This document shows, piece by piece, positions 1 through 9,695 of a stretch of DNA of 64,000 nucleotides (its first letter is position 1; each line of letters starts with the position of its first letter). The stretch is taken from positions 534,472,315 through 534,536,314 of the forward strand of contig CM077115.1 in NCBI GenBank assembly GCA_039619475.1, given 5' to 3'. Under the pieces are notes generated by a model. It had not been told where the DNA came from, did no database searches, and saw only the letters and a list, made by a program, of their open reading frames with translations. Source of the stretch: Icerya purchasi (Eukaryota > Arthropoda > Insecta > Hemiptera > Monophlebidae). The position numbers and the translations under genes were made by a program.

Positions 1-178
1 CAAATCGCTCCCAAGCCTACCCAGCTTGAAATAATTGGGTACCAGAGAAATCTGGGAAAGTAAAGGCGGCCGAGAGAAAGGAACTGGCCCCCCTACTCTC
101 ATTAGTGCCGTTGGGCTTAGTACATTGTGAACCTTAACTTCACAATCCCAACGCCCTGTCAAGGGTATGGAACTCACT
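1..178 (+). repeat. Probable LINE 3' tail
   Basis: Non-coding, fairly GC-rich stretch with blocks such as GTAAAGGCGGCCGAGAGAAA and GTCAAGGGTATGGAACTCAC, running into an ACTTT/TTAC-type simple tail near 170-215. From memory this resembles the 3' untranslated end of insect non-LTR elements, but there is no coding sequence in the window to prove it. It ends where MULE copy 3 coding sequence becomes recognisable. The exact boundary with that element is not resolvable by eye. Confidence 0.35.
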
Positions 179-242
179 TTACTTACTTTTACTTTTTTTA
201 CTTTTTATGAATATAAAAAAAAATGAACTCTGCAAACATATA

Positions 243-1897
243 CAGTAGGTCAAAAAAGTATTTGCACACCATAAAAAAATACGAAAAAAGGGCAGCAACA
301 GGGTTCCGGATAAAAGAAAATAACGTTTGATGTAGATAATCACCTAAAATGTTTAACTGCCGCATACGATGGCCGACAAATAAAAAGCAACACCGCTATG
401 GTGGAAAAGGGAGGAAAGCAGCGCCAAAAAAGTATTTGCACACGTACAAACGAATGACTCACGCATGCAAGTTTGACCTTAGAAAAACCGTTGAAATGAT
501 CATATCGTGTATGTACGAGTGCTGCAGCGAATGCAGTAGTACGTGAGTGACAAAAGGTGCACGTGTTAGCATAAAATAGTTTAATTATTGTAAGAAATTT
601 AAGTGTGATGTCGCCGAAAGTTTCTGAAATACCAGCACCTGTACGTTCGCGCATTGTTACCCTATATGAAAAAGGTGAAAGTTACCGAGAAATAGCAAAA
701 AAAGTTGGCTTTACATTTTCCGCAGTACGGTATGTAATAAAACGGTTTCAAGTCGGAAAAACAATCGAAAATGACGCTCGTAAAGGTCGACCGAAAAAAT
801 TAAAACCGAGAGATGAAAGATCCGTTATACAAAAATCGCGAAAAAATCCATTTTTGAGCGCTCCAGCACTGGCCGATGACCTCGCGTTAACATCAGGAGT
901 AAAAGTTCACCCTCAAATTGTTAGGAACGTGCTTTATTCGGCCGGCTTCCATGGCAGATGTCCTCGTAAAAAACCGTTCATTTCAGAAGCAAATCGCATC
1001 AAACGTTTGGAATTCGCAAAAACGTACATAAACAAACCCGCAACCTTTTGGCGATCAGTTTTATTTTCCGATGAAAGTAAATACAACTTATTCGGATCGG
1101 ATGGACGTGGATATGTATGGCGGAAAGCAAACACCGAGCTGCAAACCAAGAATTTACTGGCTACCGTCAAATATGGGGGAGGTAAGGTGCTTGTATGGGG
1201 GTGCATGGCGGCCAGTGGTGTGGGGAATCTAGTTTTCATTCAAGGAAAAATGACAGCCAATATGTATATCAACATATTGCGCGATAATTTAAAGAGCAGC
1301 GCTCACAAAGTAGGCTTGGGGGAGTCGTTCATTTTTCAACAGGATAATGATCCGAAGCATACTGCGCTAAAAACCCGTGAATGGTTGCTCTATAACGCGC
1401 CCCGTCGGCTGTCTACCCCACCACAATCTCCGGATTTGAATGTAATCGAAAACTTATGGAATTGCCTAGAAGTGGAAGTACGTAAGAGGAGAATATCAAA
1501 CAGCGGAGATCTAAATGCGGCCCTCCAAGCTGCTTGGGCAGATATTTGCCCCCAGGTAACGGAAAATTTAGTCGAATCAATGCCGCGGCGTCTTCAAGCT
1601 GTTATAGATGCAAAAGGAATGCACACCAAATATTAATATCCTTTTTTTTTTAAATGGTCAGGTTTTGTTTTCATGTTTTCCTGTATATTTTGTATGTGTG
1701 CAAATACTTTTTTGAGGTTACTTTTTTCCTTTTTTTAAATTCCAGGCTGTGATTCGTTTTTCTCGAAATAAATGTATATTTTCTTTTACTTTATTTTTTG
1801 TTTGTTTATGTCTAATAAATGTTTCCGGGTCCTATGCCGTTCCCCTGTAACCCTGTAGCCAATTTTCGTGGTGTGCAAATACTTTTTTGACCCACTG
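243..1897 (+). mobile_element. Tc1/mariner element 1 (complete, IR/DR type)
   Basis: Complete 1,655 bp element between TA dinucleotides at 241-242 and 1898-1899. The 28 bp outer inverted repeats (243-270 and 1870-1897) begin CAGT and differ at one position. Each end carries a second, inner copy of the core AAAAAAGTATTTGCACAC (about 424-443, and 1697-1713 inverted), about 180 bp from the outer copy. This is the inverted-repeat/direct-repeat layout known from Sleeping Beauty-like Tc1 elements. It contains one intact transposase. It sits inside the SWIM-finger codons of MULE copy 3, whose frame is restored when the element and one TA are removed. Confidence 0.95.
608..1636 (+). CDS. Tc1-family transposase, intact (DD34E)
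   Basis: 342-residue transposase for cut-and-paste movement of element 1. The N-terminal half is a paired-type DNA-binding domain: a first helix-turn-helix (YREIAKKVGFTFSAVRYVIK), a GRPKK motif near residue 60, then a second helix-turn-helix (ALADDLALTSGVKVHPQIV). The C-terminal half is the DDE catalytic domain: Asp155 in LFSDESKYN, Asp246 in FQQDNDPKH and Glu281 in VIENLW, with 90 and 34 residues between them, the Tc1 signature. The GGGKVLVWGC and SPDLN motifs are present. ATG at 608 is preferred over the GTG at 605 because related transposases here begin M-(S/A)-P-K. No stop or frameshift and full family length, so it could be functional. Confidence 0.95.
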   Translation: MSPKVSEIPAPVRSRIVTLYEKGESYREIAKKVGFTFSAVRYVIKRFQVGKTIENDARKGRPKKLKPRDERSVIQKSRKNPFLSAPALADDLALTSGVKVHPQIVRNVLYSAGFHGRCPRKKPFISEANRIKRLEFAKTYINKPATFWRSVLFSDESKYNLFGSDGRGYVWRKANTELQTKNLLATVKYGGGKVLVWGCMAASGVGNLVFIQGKMTANMYINILRDNLKSSAHKVGLGESFIFQQDNDPKHTALKTREWLLYNAPRRLSTPPQSPDLNVIENLWNCLEVEVRKRRISNSGDLNAALQAAWADICPQVTENLVESMPRRLQAVIDAKGMHTKY

Positions 1898-3077
1898 TAC
1901 ATGCACGGTGCATTCATTTTGTATTAGAAGATGACAGTACAGAAGTATATAAAGAAGATGTATCTGCCATAAAAAACTGAAGACAGCATTTGAGAGTAAT
2001 AAAAATGACAGCAGTGTATCAGAAATACATGTATTAGTTATTGCTGTCCAAAAAATAACTGAAAATAAAAATGCATCTTTTACTGATCATGAATTGGCAA
2101 AATGCAAGTAACATTTACAAAATGTGTTGCAAATTTTACTAAAAACTAGCAATGATAGTAATGATCAGAATACGCCCAAAAGTTGCACATCACATAATAA
2201 AAAAAAGTTGAGCACCAACACAGATAGGAGTACACAAAAAAAAATGTAACAAAGGAAGTATATATTTAATAAAAATGAATCACAAATAACTAAAGAAAAG
2301 CTTATGACTCCTCTAGTTCCTAGTATCTCCTTAATTCAACATGATCACTGTTATTAGGCTAAAGACAGATTTTCCAAAGAAATAACAAAAAAGGTGAAAC
2401 TGAATAAAGTTGTTATTAGTTTTGCAAACAATATTATATATAAGAACATGGAGCCAAAATTAAAAAATAAAGGAAAAAAAACAAATACAGTTAATAGATC
2501 GAAGTTTTAATCCTGGATGGCTTTATGATTGCATTATAGACGAATATGCCCGTACATCGTGTAACCAGGTTAATAAACGTTATGTTGTACATAGCGATTC
2601 CACTCAATTAATATCACATGCCTCAGAAATTGTAAGAAATAAAATAAATGTCCTTGTTGAAATAGCATTTACTCCCAATAATCCAACTAAAGGGTCATTG
2701 ATTTTTATTAGTTGTAACACCAACAGATAAGGAAATATGTATGCTTAATTCAATGAGCAAGAAAGGACATGAAAATCAAGTGGAAAATGTGAACATACAC
2801 TATATTACGTAAAATCATGGCAAAATACGTTATCCTCTGTGAGTAACAATGCTGAATGGAAATTGACTTATGGAGATTGCAGCACACAATCTGATAATAA
2901 CACCTGCGAAGTATATGTGTGCTGGTACATAGACCAGATTCAGAAGGCAGATCAGTTAAAGAATTTGTTGATATATACACATATAGATGGAAGATCATTA
3001 CCAGATCAATGATAAAGGTATTTTTTTTGAAATATGACACTTTTAAGGTATCATAATTATTGAAAAATACCAATATA

Positions 3078-4690
3078 CAAAGGGTAACAAAAGTATGTGA
3101 ACATGATGAAAAAACGCTGTATATGTACGTGTAAGTGTGAGCGACTGCAGGATAAAAAATTGTGTAGGATGGAACGAAAGGAAGAACATAACTATGTACA
3201 GGAAGAAATTTGCGGAAAAAGAAACGATAGCGCACAGCGGAGCGAAAAGCTACAATAGTGGTGAAACGAAAGTATGTGAACACAATGACGCACAAAAGAA
3301 ATGAGTCATGGGCAAGCATGATCGGGAAAGTACGCAATGATCCGATGATGAACAGCACTACAGTCACGTAACGGTACCGCGTTGAACGAAAAAACAATAG
3401 CTAGATGACGATGGCTCCCAAAACAAGTGAAATTTCGTTAATGAATCGTGCGCGTATTGTGGCTTTGCGTGAAAAAGACCTAAGCTACCGTAAAATTGCA
3501 AAAAAAGTTAACGTGTCGCTGAGGGCAGTACATAAAGTCATAAAGAAGTACAGCACAACGTGTAAACTCGAGAACGACCGGCGTATTAGGCGTCCGCGAA
3601 CATTAACAGTTCGTGAGCAACGAGATGTGGTCCGAAATTCCCAGAAGAACCCTTTCAAAAGCGCCCCGACACTAGCGGTAGATGTTGAAATAGCTTGCGG
3701 CAAAGTAGTCAATCCACAAAATATTCGTAGAATACTGTGGGCTGCGAATATTCACGGTCGATCACCGAGAAGAAAACCGTTCATCTCGGAGGCGAATCGA
3801 GTCAAACGTCTGCAGTTTGCAAAAGAATATGTGACGAAACCGGCAGAGTTCTGGCGTACAGTGATATGGAGTGACGAAAGTAAGTATAACTTATTTAGTT
3901 CGGATGGGAAAAACTACGTCTGGAGGAAAGCCAATACAGAACTGGAATTACGAAATCTGCAGCCAACGGTAAAACATGGTGGCGGCAAAGTTTTAGTTTG
4001 GGGCTGCATAGCAGCTGAGGGAGTGGGACGGCTGGACTTTATCGACAATTATATGAATGCAGAATCATATGTTGATGTGTTACGCCGTAATTTATGCGCC
4101 AGTGCCAAATCTCTGAACATAGAGGGAAGGTTTTACTTTCAGCAAGACCAGGACCCTAAACACACGGCCATGAAAACGCGTGAATGACTCCTATATAATG
4201 TGCCGCATCAATTGAAAACGCCTCCCCAGTCACCAGACCTGAAACCAATACAGAACCTCTGGTTTCATCTAAAACACCAGGTCCGCAAACACCAAGTTTC
4301 CAGCCTGAATGGACTCCGTGAAGTGCTTCAGACTTCTTGGCGTGCAATCTCGCCCGAAATTACGAAAACCTTGGTGGACTCGATGCCTCGTCGTCTCCAG
4401 GCTGTGATAAATGCACGAGGCATGCATACAAAATATTGACTGTTCCTTTTCTTCGTTTTTGTTCCAGAAAAAAAAAACGCCGCTTCTGTGTTCACATACT
4501 TTTGTTGCTAGCAAATATGTTTATTTTTGATTTTTTTTGGTTTATATTTGTTTTTTTTATAAAATACATGTTTTCGTTATTTTCATGTGTTATCTGTGCA
4601 TCGTCTTGCATGTCTTTCTGTGCGCGCTTTGCCCCCTCTCTCCATCATCCGCATTATTTTGATATGTTCACATACTTTTGTTACCCTCTG
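3078..4690 (+). mobile_element. Tc1/mariner element 2 (complete ends, dead transposase)
   Basis: 1,613 bp element between TA at 3076-3077 and 4691-4692. The left end CAAAGGGTAACAAAAGTATG pairs with the right end CAGAGGGTAACAAAAGTATG (inverted). Inner copies of the GAAAGTATGTGAACAC core lie near 3266-3283 and, inverted, near 4487-4508, so this is again an IR/DR layout with roughly 180-200 bp spacing. It is related to elements 1 and 5 by transposase sequence but has its own terminal repeat sequence. It is inserted just after the Ulp1-like remnant of MULE copy 3. Confidence 0.93.
3411..4439 (+). pseudogene. Tc1-family transposase with one stop and Glu-to-Gln at the active site
   Basis: Full-length Tc1 transposase frame, best start ATG 3411 (MAPKTSE; an upstream in-frame ATG at 3405 adds two residues). 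Two paired-type helix-turn-helix motifs are followed by a DDE domain. Counting from the 3405 ATG, Asp157 (IWSDESKYN) and Asp248 (QQDQDPKH) are present. The TGG expected in the REWLLYN motif is TGA at 4185-4187, and the catalytic Glu of the PIENLW motif is Gln (CAG, 4251-4253). After the stop the same frame stays open to the TGA at 4437-4439. Two point changes account for inactivation, each one transition or transversion from the family consensus, so decay is recent. Confidence 0.93.
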
Positions 4691-4704
4691 TACATATATA
4701 TATA

Positions 4705-6280
4705 CAGTGAGTCAAATAAATATTCGGACATCTTTTTCAAAAATTAATTTACGTCAATAAAAATGAAAATAAAAAAATTCATTGAACAAATTTTTGGGTA
4801 AATTATAAATGAGATCTTTGTGAACATAATGTAATAAAACAAAAACACAAGAATAAAAAATGAGCCCACTGTGGTAAAAAGAACGTAACAATTAAAAATG
4901 GATAGGTCAAATTAATATTCGGACATTGTAAATGCTATCGGTAAAACTGACGCTGGGTTTTTCCCACAACGCGAGTAACGCGCGATATGCGTTCAGTACC
5001 ACATTAGTCATTTGTACGTGTTACAACTTGCAACATTCCACGCGTAACAGTACCGTTTTTTTGAATTTTGAAATTGTTCTGATTTAATTGTGTGAAAAAT
5101 GAGTCGTAAATCGAAGAATACTTCTTTGGAGACGCGGAAATTGGTTATTTTCCACTATTCAAAAGGTATGTCGGGGGATAAGATCGCGCTAACACTAAAT
5201 CTGCCAAGAAGTACTGTTTATGATATTCTTTCGCGTTTCAATAAAGAAAACAGGATCGAATCTATTTGTCAACCGGGAAGACCTGAAAAGCTTTCGTTGA
5301 CCGATAAACGATATATTATTCGAAGTATAAAAAAAAATCCAAAATTAAGTGCTCCTACACTAGCTACTCGACTAAACGTAAGCAATAATGAAAAGGTTTG
5401 TGCCGAAACAGTTCGTACAGTCATTAAATCATATGGATACAATTCGCGAACTGTTAGAAGTAAACCTTACATTGGTGAGACAAATCAACAGAAACGTCTG
5501 CAGTTTGCTAAATATTATATATTACACGATAAAACGTATTGGAACGACGTAATTTTCGCAGACGAATCCAAATTTAATATTTTTGGCGGCGACGGAAAAC
5601 CGCGAGTCTGGCGAAAACCGAATACAGAATTCGATCGAAAACATCTGAATGTAACCGTGAAGCAAGGAGGTGGTAATGTAATGGAATGGGGTTGTTTTTC
5701 GGCGAATGGAGTAGGTACATTAGTGTTCATCGATGGGAATATGAACGGAGATATGTATGTTGCGATTTTAAAAAAAAACCTTCGTCAGAGCGCCGAAAAA
5801 TTAGGAATTTCGACTTCATTTAAATTTTACCAAGACAACGATCCGAAACATAAAGCCCGGAAAACACGCGAATGGTTATTATATAACTGCCCCAAAGTTT
5901 TGGAAACACCGCCTCAGTCTCCAGATCTCAATCCCATTGAGAATCTGTGGGACTATTTGGATAAAAAAATTCGAGAAAGTCCCATTTCAAGAAAAAATCA
6001 ATTAAAAGAACGGCTACTTGAAGAGTGGAATAAAATTCCCTCTGACTTTATGAAAAATTTGGTTTCCTCGATGCCGCGACGTTTAGCTGCAGTAATTAAA
6101 GCGAAAGGTTTCAGTACTAAATACTGATCACTTCTAGTTTATTCAATTAACGTGGATTTTATGTTTTTCTTTCTGTTTTTCCTCATGTCCGAATATTAAT
6201 TTGACATGTAAATTTATGATTGTTATGTTTTCTTTACCGAAGTTGGTTAATTTTTTATTTTTGTGATTTATTTTATTATA
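4705..6280 (+). mobile_element. Tc1/mariner element 3 (3' end lost at element 4)
   Basis: The left end CAGTGAGTCAAATAAATATT starts after TA 4703-4704. An inner copy with the same ATTCGGACA core lies at about 4906-4929, and its inverted partner on the right at about 6184-6207. The right inverted repeat can be followed outward (about 6187-6280) against the left one until TTTTATTATA, where element 4 begins. The remaining roughly 130 bp of the right end, including the outer terminus, is not found on the far side of element 4. The element therefore lacks its own 3' terminus although its transposase is intact. Confidence 0.88.
5099..6127 (+). CDS. Tc1-family transposase, intact (DD34E)
   Basis: 342-residue transposase of the subfamily beginning M-(S/L)-R-K-S-K-N. 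N-terminal helix-turn-helix pair with LPRSTVYDIL and a GRPEKL motif near residue 60. DDE triad Asp155 (FADESKFN), Asp246 (YQDNDPKH) and Glu281 (PIENLW), spacing 90 and 34. The usual VMVWGC motif reads VMEWGC, an acidic replacement that might weaken the fold. No stops. It could act in trans on related ends even though its own element has lost the 3' terminus. Confidence 0.93.
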   Translation: MSRKSKNTSLETRKLVIFHYSKGMSGDKIALTLNLPRSTVYDILSRFNKENRIESICQPGRPEKLSLTDKRYIIRSIKKNPKLSAPTLATRLNVSNNEKVCAETVRTVIKSYGYNSRTVRSKPYIGETNQQKRLQFAKYYILHDKTYWNDVIFADESKFNIFGGDGKPRVWRKPNTEFDRKHLNVTVKQGGGNVMEWGCFSANGVGTLVFIDGNMNGDMYVAILKKNLRQSAEKLGISTSFKFYQDNDPKHKARKTREWLLYNCPKVLETPPQSPDLNPIENLWDYLDKKIRESPISRKNQLKERLLEEWNKIPSDFMKNLVSSMPRRLAAVIKAKGFSTKY

Positions 6281-7996
6281 CAGTGTGCAAAATAAATATT
6301 CGGACTAGCAAAAACGAAATCAAAAACGCATCGCAAGAGAGGTTAAAAAAGGTTTTTTGAATGTTTTTTTTTTATGGTCACATAAAACATACTGCAATGA
6401 ACACATTGTGTGAGAAAACAAAAAAAAAAAACTTCAAAAACCGAGAAAAACAACAAAAAAATGCATCTGTCAAAGCAAACATAATATTCGGATGCGCAAA
6501 ATTAATATTCGGACTTTTCAATAATCTGTAGACAACACGCCCTTGGGGTTTTTCCCGAGCGTATGCAACGCAAGCGAACGTTGTATTACTCATCAGTAAG
6601 CACTACTAATCATCACTTGAAGCATTTTGAGCATTATTGATCGACTCATATGCTTAAATCAAGTTTTAATGCGTTACGTGAAAAAATGATGTTGCGAAAA
6701 AGTAAAAATACTTCTTGTGAAGTGCGTCAAATGGTGATTTTTAATCGGGTAAAAGGAAAATCGGGTAACGAGATATCGCGGTTATTAAATTTACCTCGAA
6801 GCACCGTTTATGACATTGTAAACAGGTTTCAGAGGGAGGATCGAATTGAATCGCATAAGCAAAAGGGTCGACCAGAGAAACTTACGGACGTAGAAAAACG
6901 ATTTATTCGACGAGAGATTGAAAAAAATCCTAAAATGAGCGCCTCAAAACTTGCGACAGCATTGTTGGAAAGAACTGGTAAGGAAGTTACATCTCAAACG
7001 ATACGTAATACGTTTAGAAGTATGGGGTATAAGTCACGCACTGCGCGACTGAAACCGCTCCTTAGTACAGTTAACCAACGAAAGCGGTTCAATTTCGCAA
7101 GGGAATACCGAATAAAAGATGAGGGGTTTTGGAAAAATGTAATTTTCACCGATGAATCGAAATTTAATGTGTTCAGCAGCGACGGGAAAGTTCGGGTTTG
7201 GAGAAAGCCTAACACTGCACTTGAACAAAAAAATATCAAACCGACGGTAAAATATGGAGGCGGTTCAGTTATGGTTTGGGGGTGTTTTTCGGCCAGCGGA
7301 GTGGGCAGTTTAGTGTTTATTGATGGGGTCATGAACGCCGATGCGTATATTGAAATTTTGAGAGATCACCTTCATAGCAGTGCAGAAAAATTAGGCATTC
7401 GTCAGACCTTCGTTTTTTACCAGGATAATGATCCAAAACATAAAGCATACAAAACGAAGGTCTGGTTGCTATATAATTGCCCAAAGGTTTTGGATACTCC
7501 CCCTCAATCTCCGGATTGTAACCCAATTGAAAATTTGTGGGAATACCTCGACTCCAAAGTCCGTCAACACACGATATCGAGCAAGGCAGAGCTTAAAGAA
7601 ATACTGCAAGAAGAGTGGCACAAGATCCCTGCAACTTATCTTGAAAAACTGGTTTCTTCGGTGCCACGCAGATGGCATGCTGTCTATAAAGCTAAAGGGA
7701 TGCACACCAAATATTAAACACGAAAATTTCATGTTTTCAGCGCTATAAATACGAAATTTATTTCAAGTCCGAATATTAATTTTGCGAGTTCGAATATTAT
7801 GTTTTGCTTCGACAGATGCATTTTTTCGTTATTTTTCTCATTTTTATGAATTTTTTTTTTTTTTCACACAATGTGTTCATTGCAGTATGTTTTATGTTAC
7901 TATAAAAAAAATTGAAAAAAAAAAATTTTTTTAACCTCTCTTACGATGCGTTTTTATTTTTGTTTTTGCTAGTCCGAATATTTATTTTGCTCACTG
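6281..7996 (+). mobile_element. Tc1/mariner element 4 (complete, long IR/DR)
   Basis: 1,716 bp element between TA at 6279-6280 and 7997-7998, inserted into the right inverted repeat of element 3. Its inverted repeats are long, about 230 bp (6281-6514 and 7764-7996), and similar along most of that length, including AT-rich filler. The outer termini CAGTGTGCAAAATAAATATT and CAGTGAGCAAAATAAATATT differ at one position. Inner direct repeats with the ATATTCGGA core are at about 6481-6514 and 7764-7800. Structure matches Sleeping Beauty-type IR/DR elements. The transposase is intact. Confidence 0.95.
6689..7717 (+). CDS. Tc1-family transposase, intact (DD34E)
   Basis: 342 residues from ATG 6689, chosen because MLRKSKNTS aligns with the start of the element 3 transposase (MSRKSKNTS). 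ATGs at 6650 and 6686 are in frame and would add 13 or 1 residues. Helix-turn-helix with LPRSTVYDIV, GRPEKL motif, second helix-turn-helix, then the DDE domain with Asp155 (FTDESKFN), Asp246 (YQDNDPKH) and Glu281 (NPIENLW). Spacing is 90 and 34. Small departures from relatives (SPDCN for SPDLN, SVPRRW for SMPRRL near the C-terminus) are of unknown effect. With near-perfect ends and an open frame, this is one of the best candidates for an autonomous element here. Confidence 0.94.
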   Translation: MLRKSKNTSCEVRQMVIFNRVKGKSGNEISRLLNLPRSTVYDIVNRFQREDRIESHKQKGRPEKLTDVEKRFIRREIEKNPKMSASKLATALLERTGKEVTSQTIRNTFRSMGYKSRTARLKPLLSTVNQRKRFNFAREYRIKDEGFWKNVIFTDESKFNVFSSDGKVRVWRKPNTALEQKNIKPTVKYGGGSVMVWGCFSASGVGSLVFIDGVMNADAYIEILRDHLHSSAEKLGIRQTFVFYQDNDPKHKAYKTKVWLLYNCPKVLDTPPQSPDCNPIENLWEYLDSKVRQHTISSKAELKEILQEEWHKIPATYLEKLVSSVPRRWHAVYKAKGMHTKY

Positions 7997-7998
7997 TA

Positions 7999-8731
7999 TA
8001 TACTAAAGGGTGATCGGACAAAAGCGCACATGATAAAAACGCACCGGACAAAAGCGCACATCGATTTGCAGAACAGAAGCTAATTTATTAATTTTTCCGT
8101 TCACGGAAGTTTGCATCATCTGTGCAAGGGCAACAGTTGCCCCGAAAAGAATTTATAATTCAAAAAAATTATTAGTAATCAGCGAAAACAAAGTAAAAAT
8201 AATACAATTTTTTGTATAATTCACTTGTCATCTTTCTGTGTTTTTTGTTTTGTTGTTTTTTTGTTCTTATATGTGTATTTGTTTGTTAATAATCATAGTG
8301 TCTTTTGACTATGAACGCTAGGAAGTTACCATATATACAAAAAAAAATTTGTATCAATAATGTATTCAAGGGTGTCTAAATCATGCCAAGTTGTTGTTGA
8401 GGGGGTGCATCATTACCCAAAATACCGATTCATGAATTCATATAATTTAAAACTAATCGTTTTTCATACTATATAACTTATATAACAAAATGTTATATGA
8501 TGTTTTTTAATGATTTTTTTTTTTAACTTTCAATATGTGAGTATTTTATTTTTTACTTCTGCAGTCAAAACTGATTTAAATCAAACTGTGAGGATTAAAA
8601 ATATTTTTAAAATAAACTGAATTTGTAATTACTTGGGAGTATATATGAAAATGTATAACAGGGTAATAAGCCAATTGATACAAGCACCAACTACCTAGAC
8701 ATTTTTTTGGGGCGGAAGGGCGTATTATTAA
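7999..8731. other. AT-rich non-coding stretch with repeated 18-mer
   Basis: No coding sequence seen. CCGGACAAAAGCGCACAT-type sequence occurs twice (about 8013-8031 and 8045-8063), suggesting a subterminal repeat of an unidentified element. GGGCAACAGTTGCCC near 8128 is a perfect 7 bp inverted repeat. The rest is low-complexity AT sequence. Confidence 0.5.
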
Positions 8732-8959
8732 GGGGTTAGGTGGTTTAAAAATTTCAAAAAATCGACTTTTTTTTTTGTCATACTAAATAGTACAATATGT
8801 CTAGAATATTCTCCCGAAGTTCTAAATCGATTGGAGTAAAATTCTAAGAGATAGAGCATTTGGAAGTTCCGCCTATCAGGCCATGTCAGTCTGACGCGTC
8901 GCAGGTATATTGAGGCAGCTGCTTAGCTATTGTTTGCCCGTCCTTCGCGCTTGCTTTTA

Positions 8960-9650
8960 ATTTCTAAGGGCAATTAGTTTATTAAATTTGGACTCGTCCG
9001 TAAATAGTACATCATGCTAGAAAGTTTCTTAGTGCGAAAGTTATTTCTCGGCAAACTGAAAGCGCTTTCTTTGGTTGACTTCACTGATATAAGGTTTAGT
9101 GCCTGAATTATATCCTAAATTACGAATTGCATTACGTACCGTTTGAATACATTCCCGTAGCTGTATAACCCTTTAGGGGGCACTTTCCAGGGGGTTTTCC
9201 CCACTTCTCGAAGGATAGAACGCGGGTAATAGGCTGTTAACTTCTCTGCTGCACCTTTATACTTCGTACTTTCAATTCGATCTTCCTGTTTATACCATAA
9301 AATATTACCGGAAACCGTACTTCCGAGAATGTTCACCAATTATGAGATCTGCCTGAATGGCTTACCGCGTACATTACTCAAAATTACTAATTAGAGCATT
9401 TCACACGTGGTGTTCTTCCCCGAACGGACATTTTTCATTATTCACCGTTTTGATTCGCACACAAAATGGACACAGTATGCTGCAATTCGCGTGTATTGCT
9501 GAAAAATGAATAAGCAATGACTGAACGGGATATTACTACTCTTCTTTTTGAGAAACCCGACCTTATACCGGCTTGTATGTGCGTGCATACGCAACATTTC
9601 TGCTGTGTCCAGATTTTAATTTTGCCTACATACATGAAGTTTTTTTATAA
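8960..9650 (-). pseudogene. Decayed Tc1 element of the element 3/4 subfamily
   Basis: On the minus strand the reading fragments STVSGNILWYKQEDRIES (near 9290) and VNQRKRFQFAE followed by FTDESKFN (9065 to about 8975) match the helix-turn-helix and first catalytic Asp region of the element 4 transposase. Upstream on that strand (about 9600-9630) a TTAAAATCTGGAC segment resembles its inner direct repeat. Many stops and indels. The catalytic domain is cut just after the first Asp. It appears inserted in Kolobok-like copy 2. Confidence 0.7.
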
Positions 9651-9695
9651 TTTTGCTCAGCATTAGGTGTTTTTTTCTTTTTGGTTTATTTTCTT

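Larger units (their letters stand above)
205..3077 (+). pseudogene. MULE copy 3: SWIM finger to Ulp1-like peptidase remnant
   Basis: Decayed C-terminal part of a Mutator-like protein, split by Tc1 element 1 (243-1897). Joining the flanks at the duplicated TA gives ELCKHIHARCIHF, which aligns with the SWIM zinc finger of copy 2 (GLCKNIHTVCINF). Downstream, near 2297-2380, LMTPLVPSI..HDHCY.AKDRF aligns with the copy 2 tail IMSPTTADI..HDHYYAKDRF. From about 2500 an Ulp1-type (C48) cysteine peptidase follows: GWLYDCIIDEYA, then STQSDNNTCEVYVCWYID with the presumed nucleophile Cys at 2905-2907. The usual Gly after that Cys is Glu. Several stops and frameshifts; not functional. Tc1 element 2 is inserted at the end (TA 3076-3077). 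This copy is the best evidence that the SWIM and peptidase segments belong to one element, because only about 1.2 kb of continuous sequence separates them. Confidence 0.7.

Noticed and set aside
605..607. GTG as transposase start
   Set aside because: ATG follows immediately at 608 and matches the starts of related transposases; GTG starts are not expected in eukaryotes.
2750..3397. 215-codon minus-strand frame
   Set aside because: Antisense to the MULE copy 3 peptidase remnant and the Tc1 element 2 left end; composition is Phe/Tyr/Ser-rich with no domain.
4337..4747. 136-codon frame at the right end of Tc1 element 2
   Set aside because: Runs out of frame through the transposase end and terminal repeat; hydrophobic low-complexity composition.
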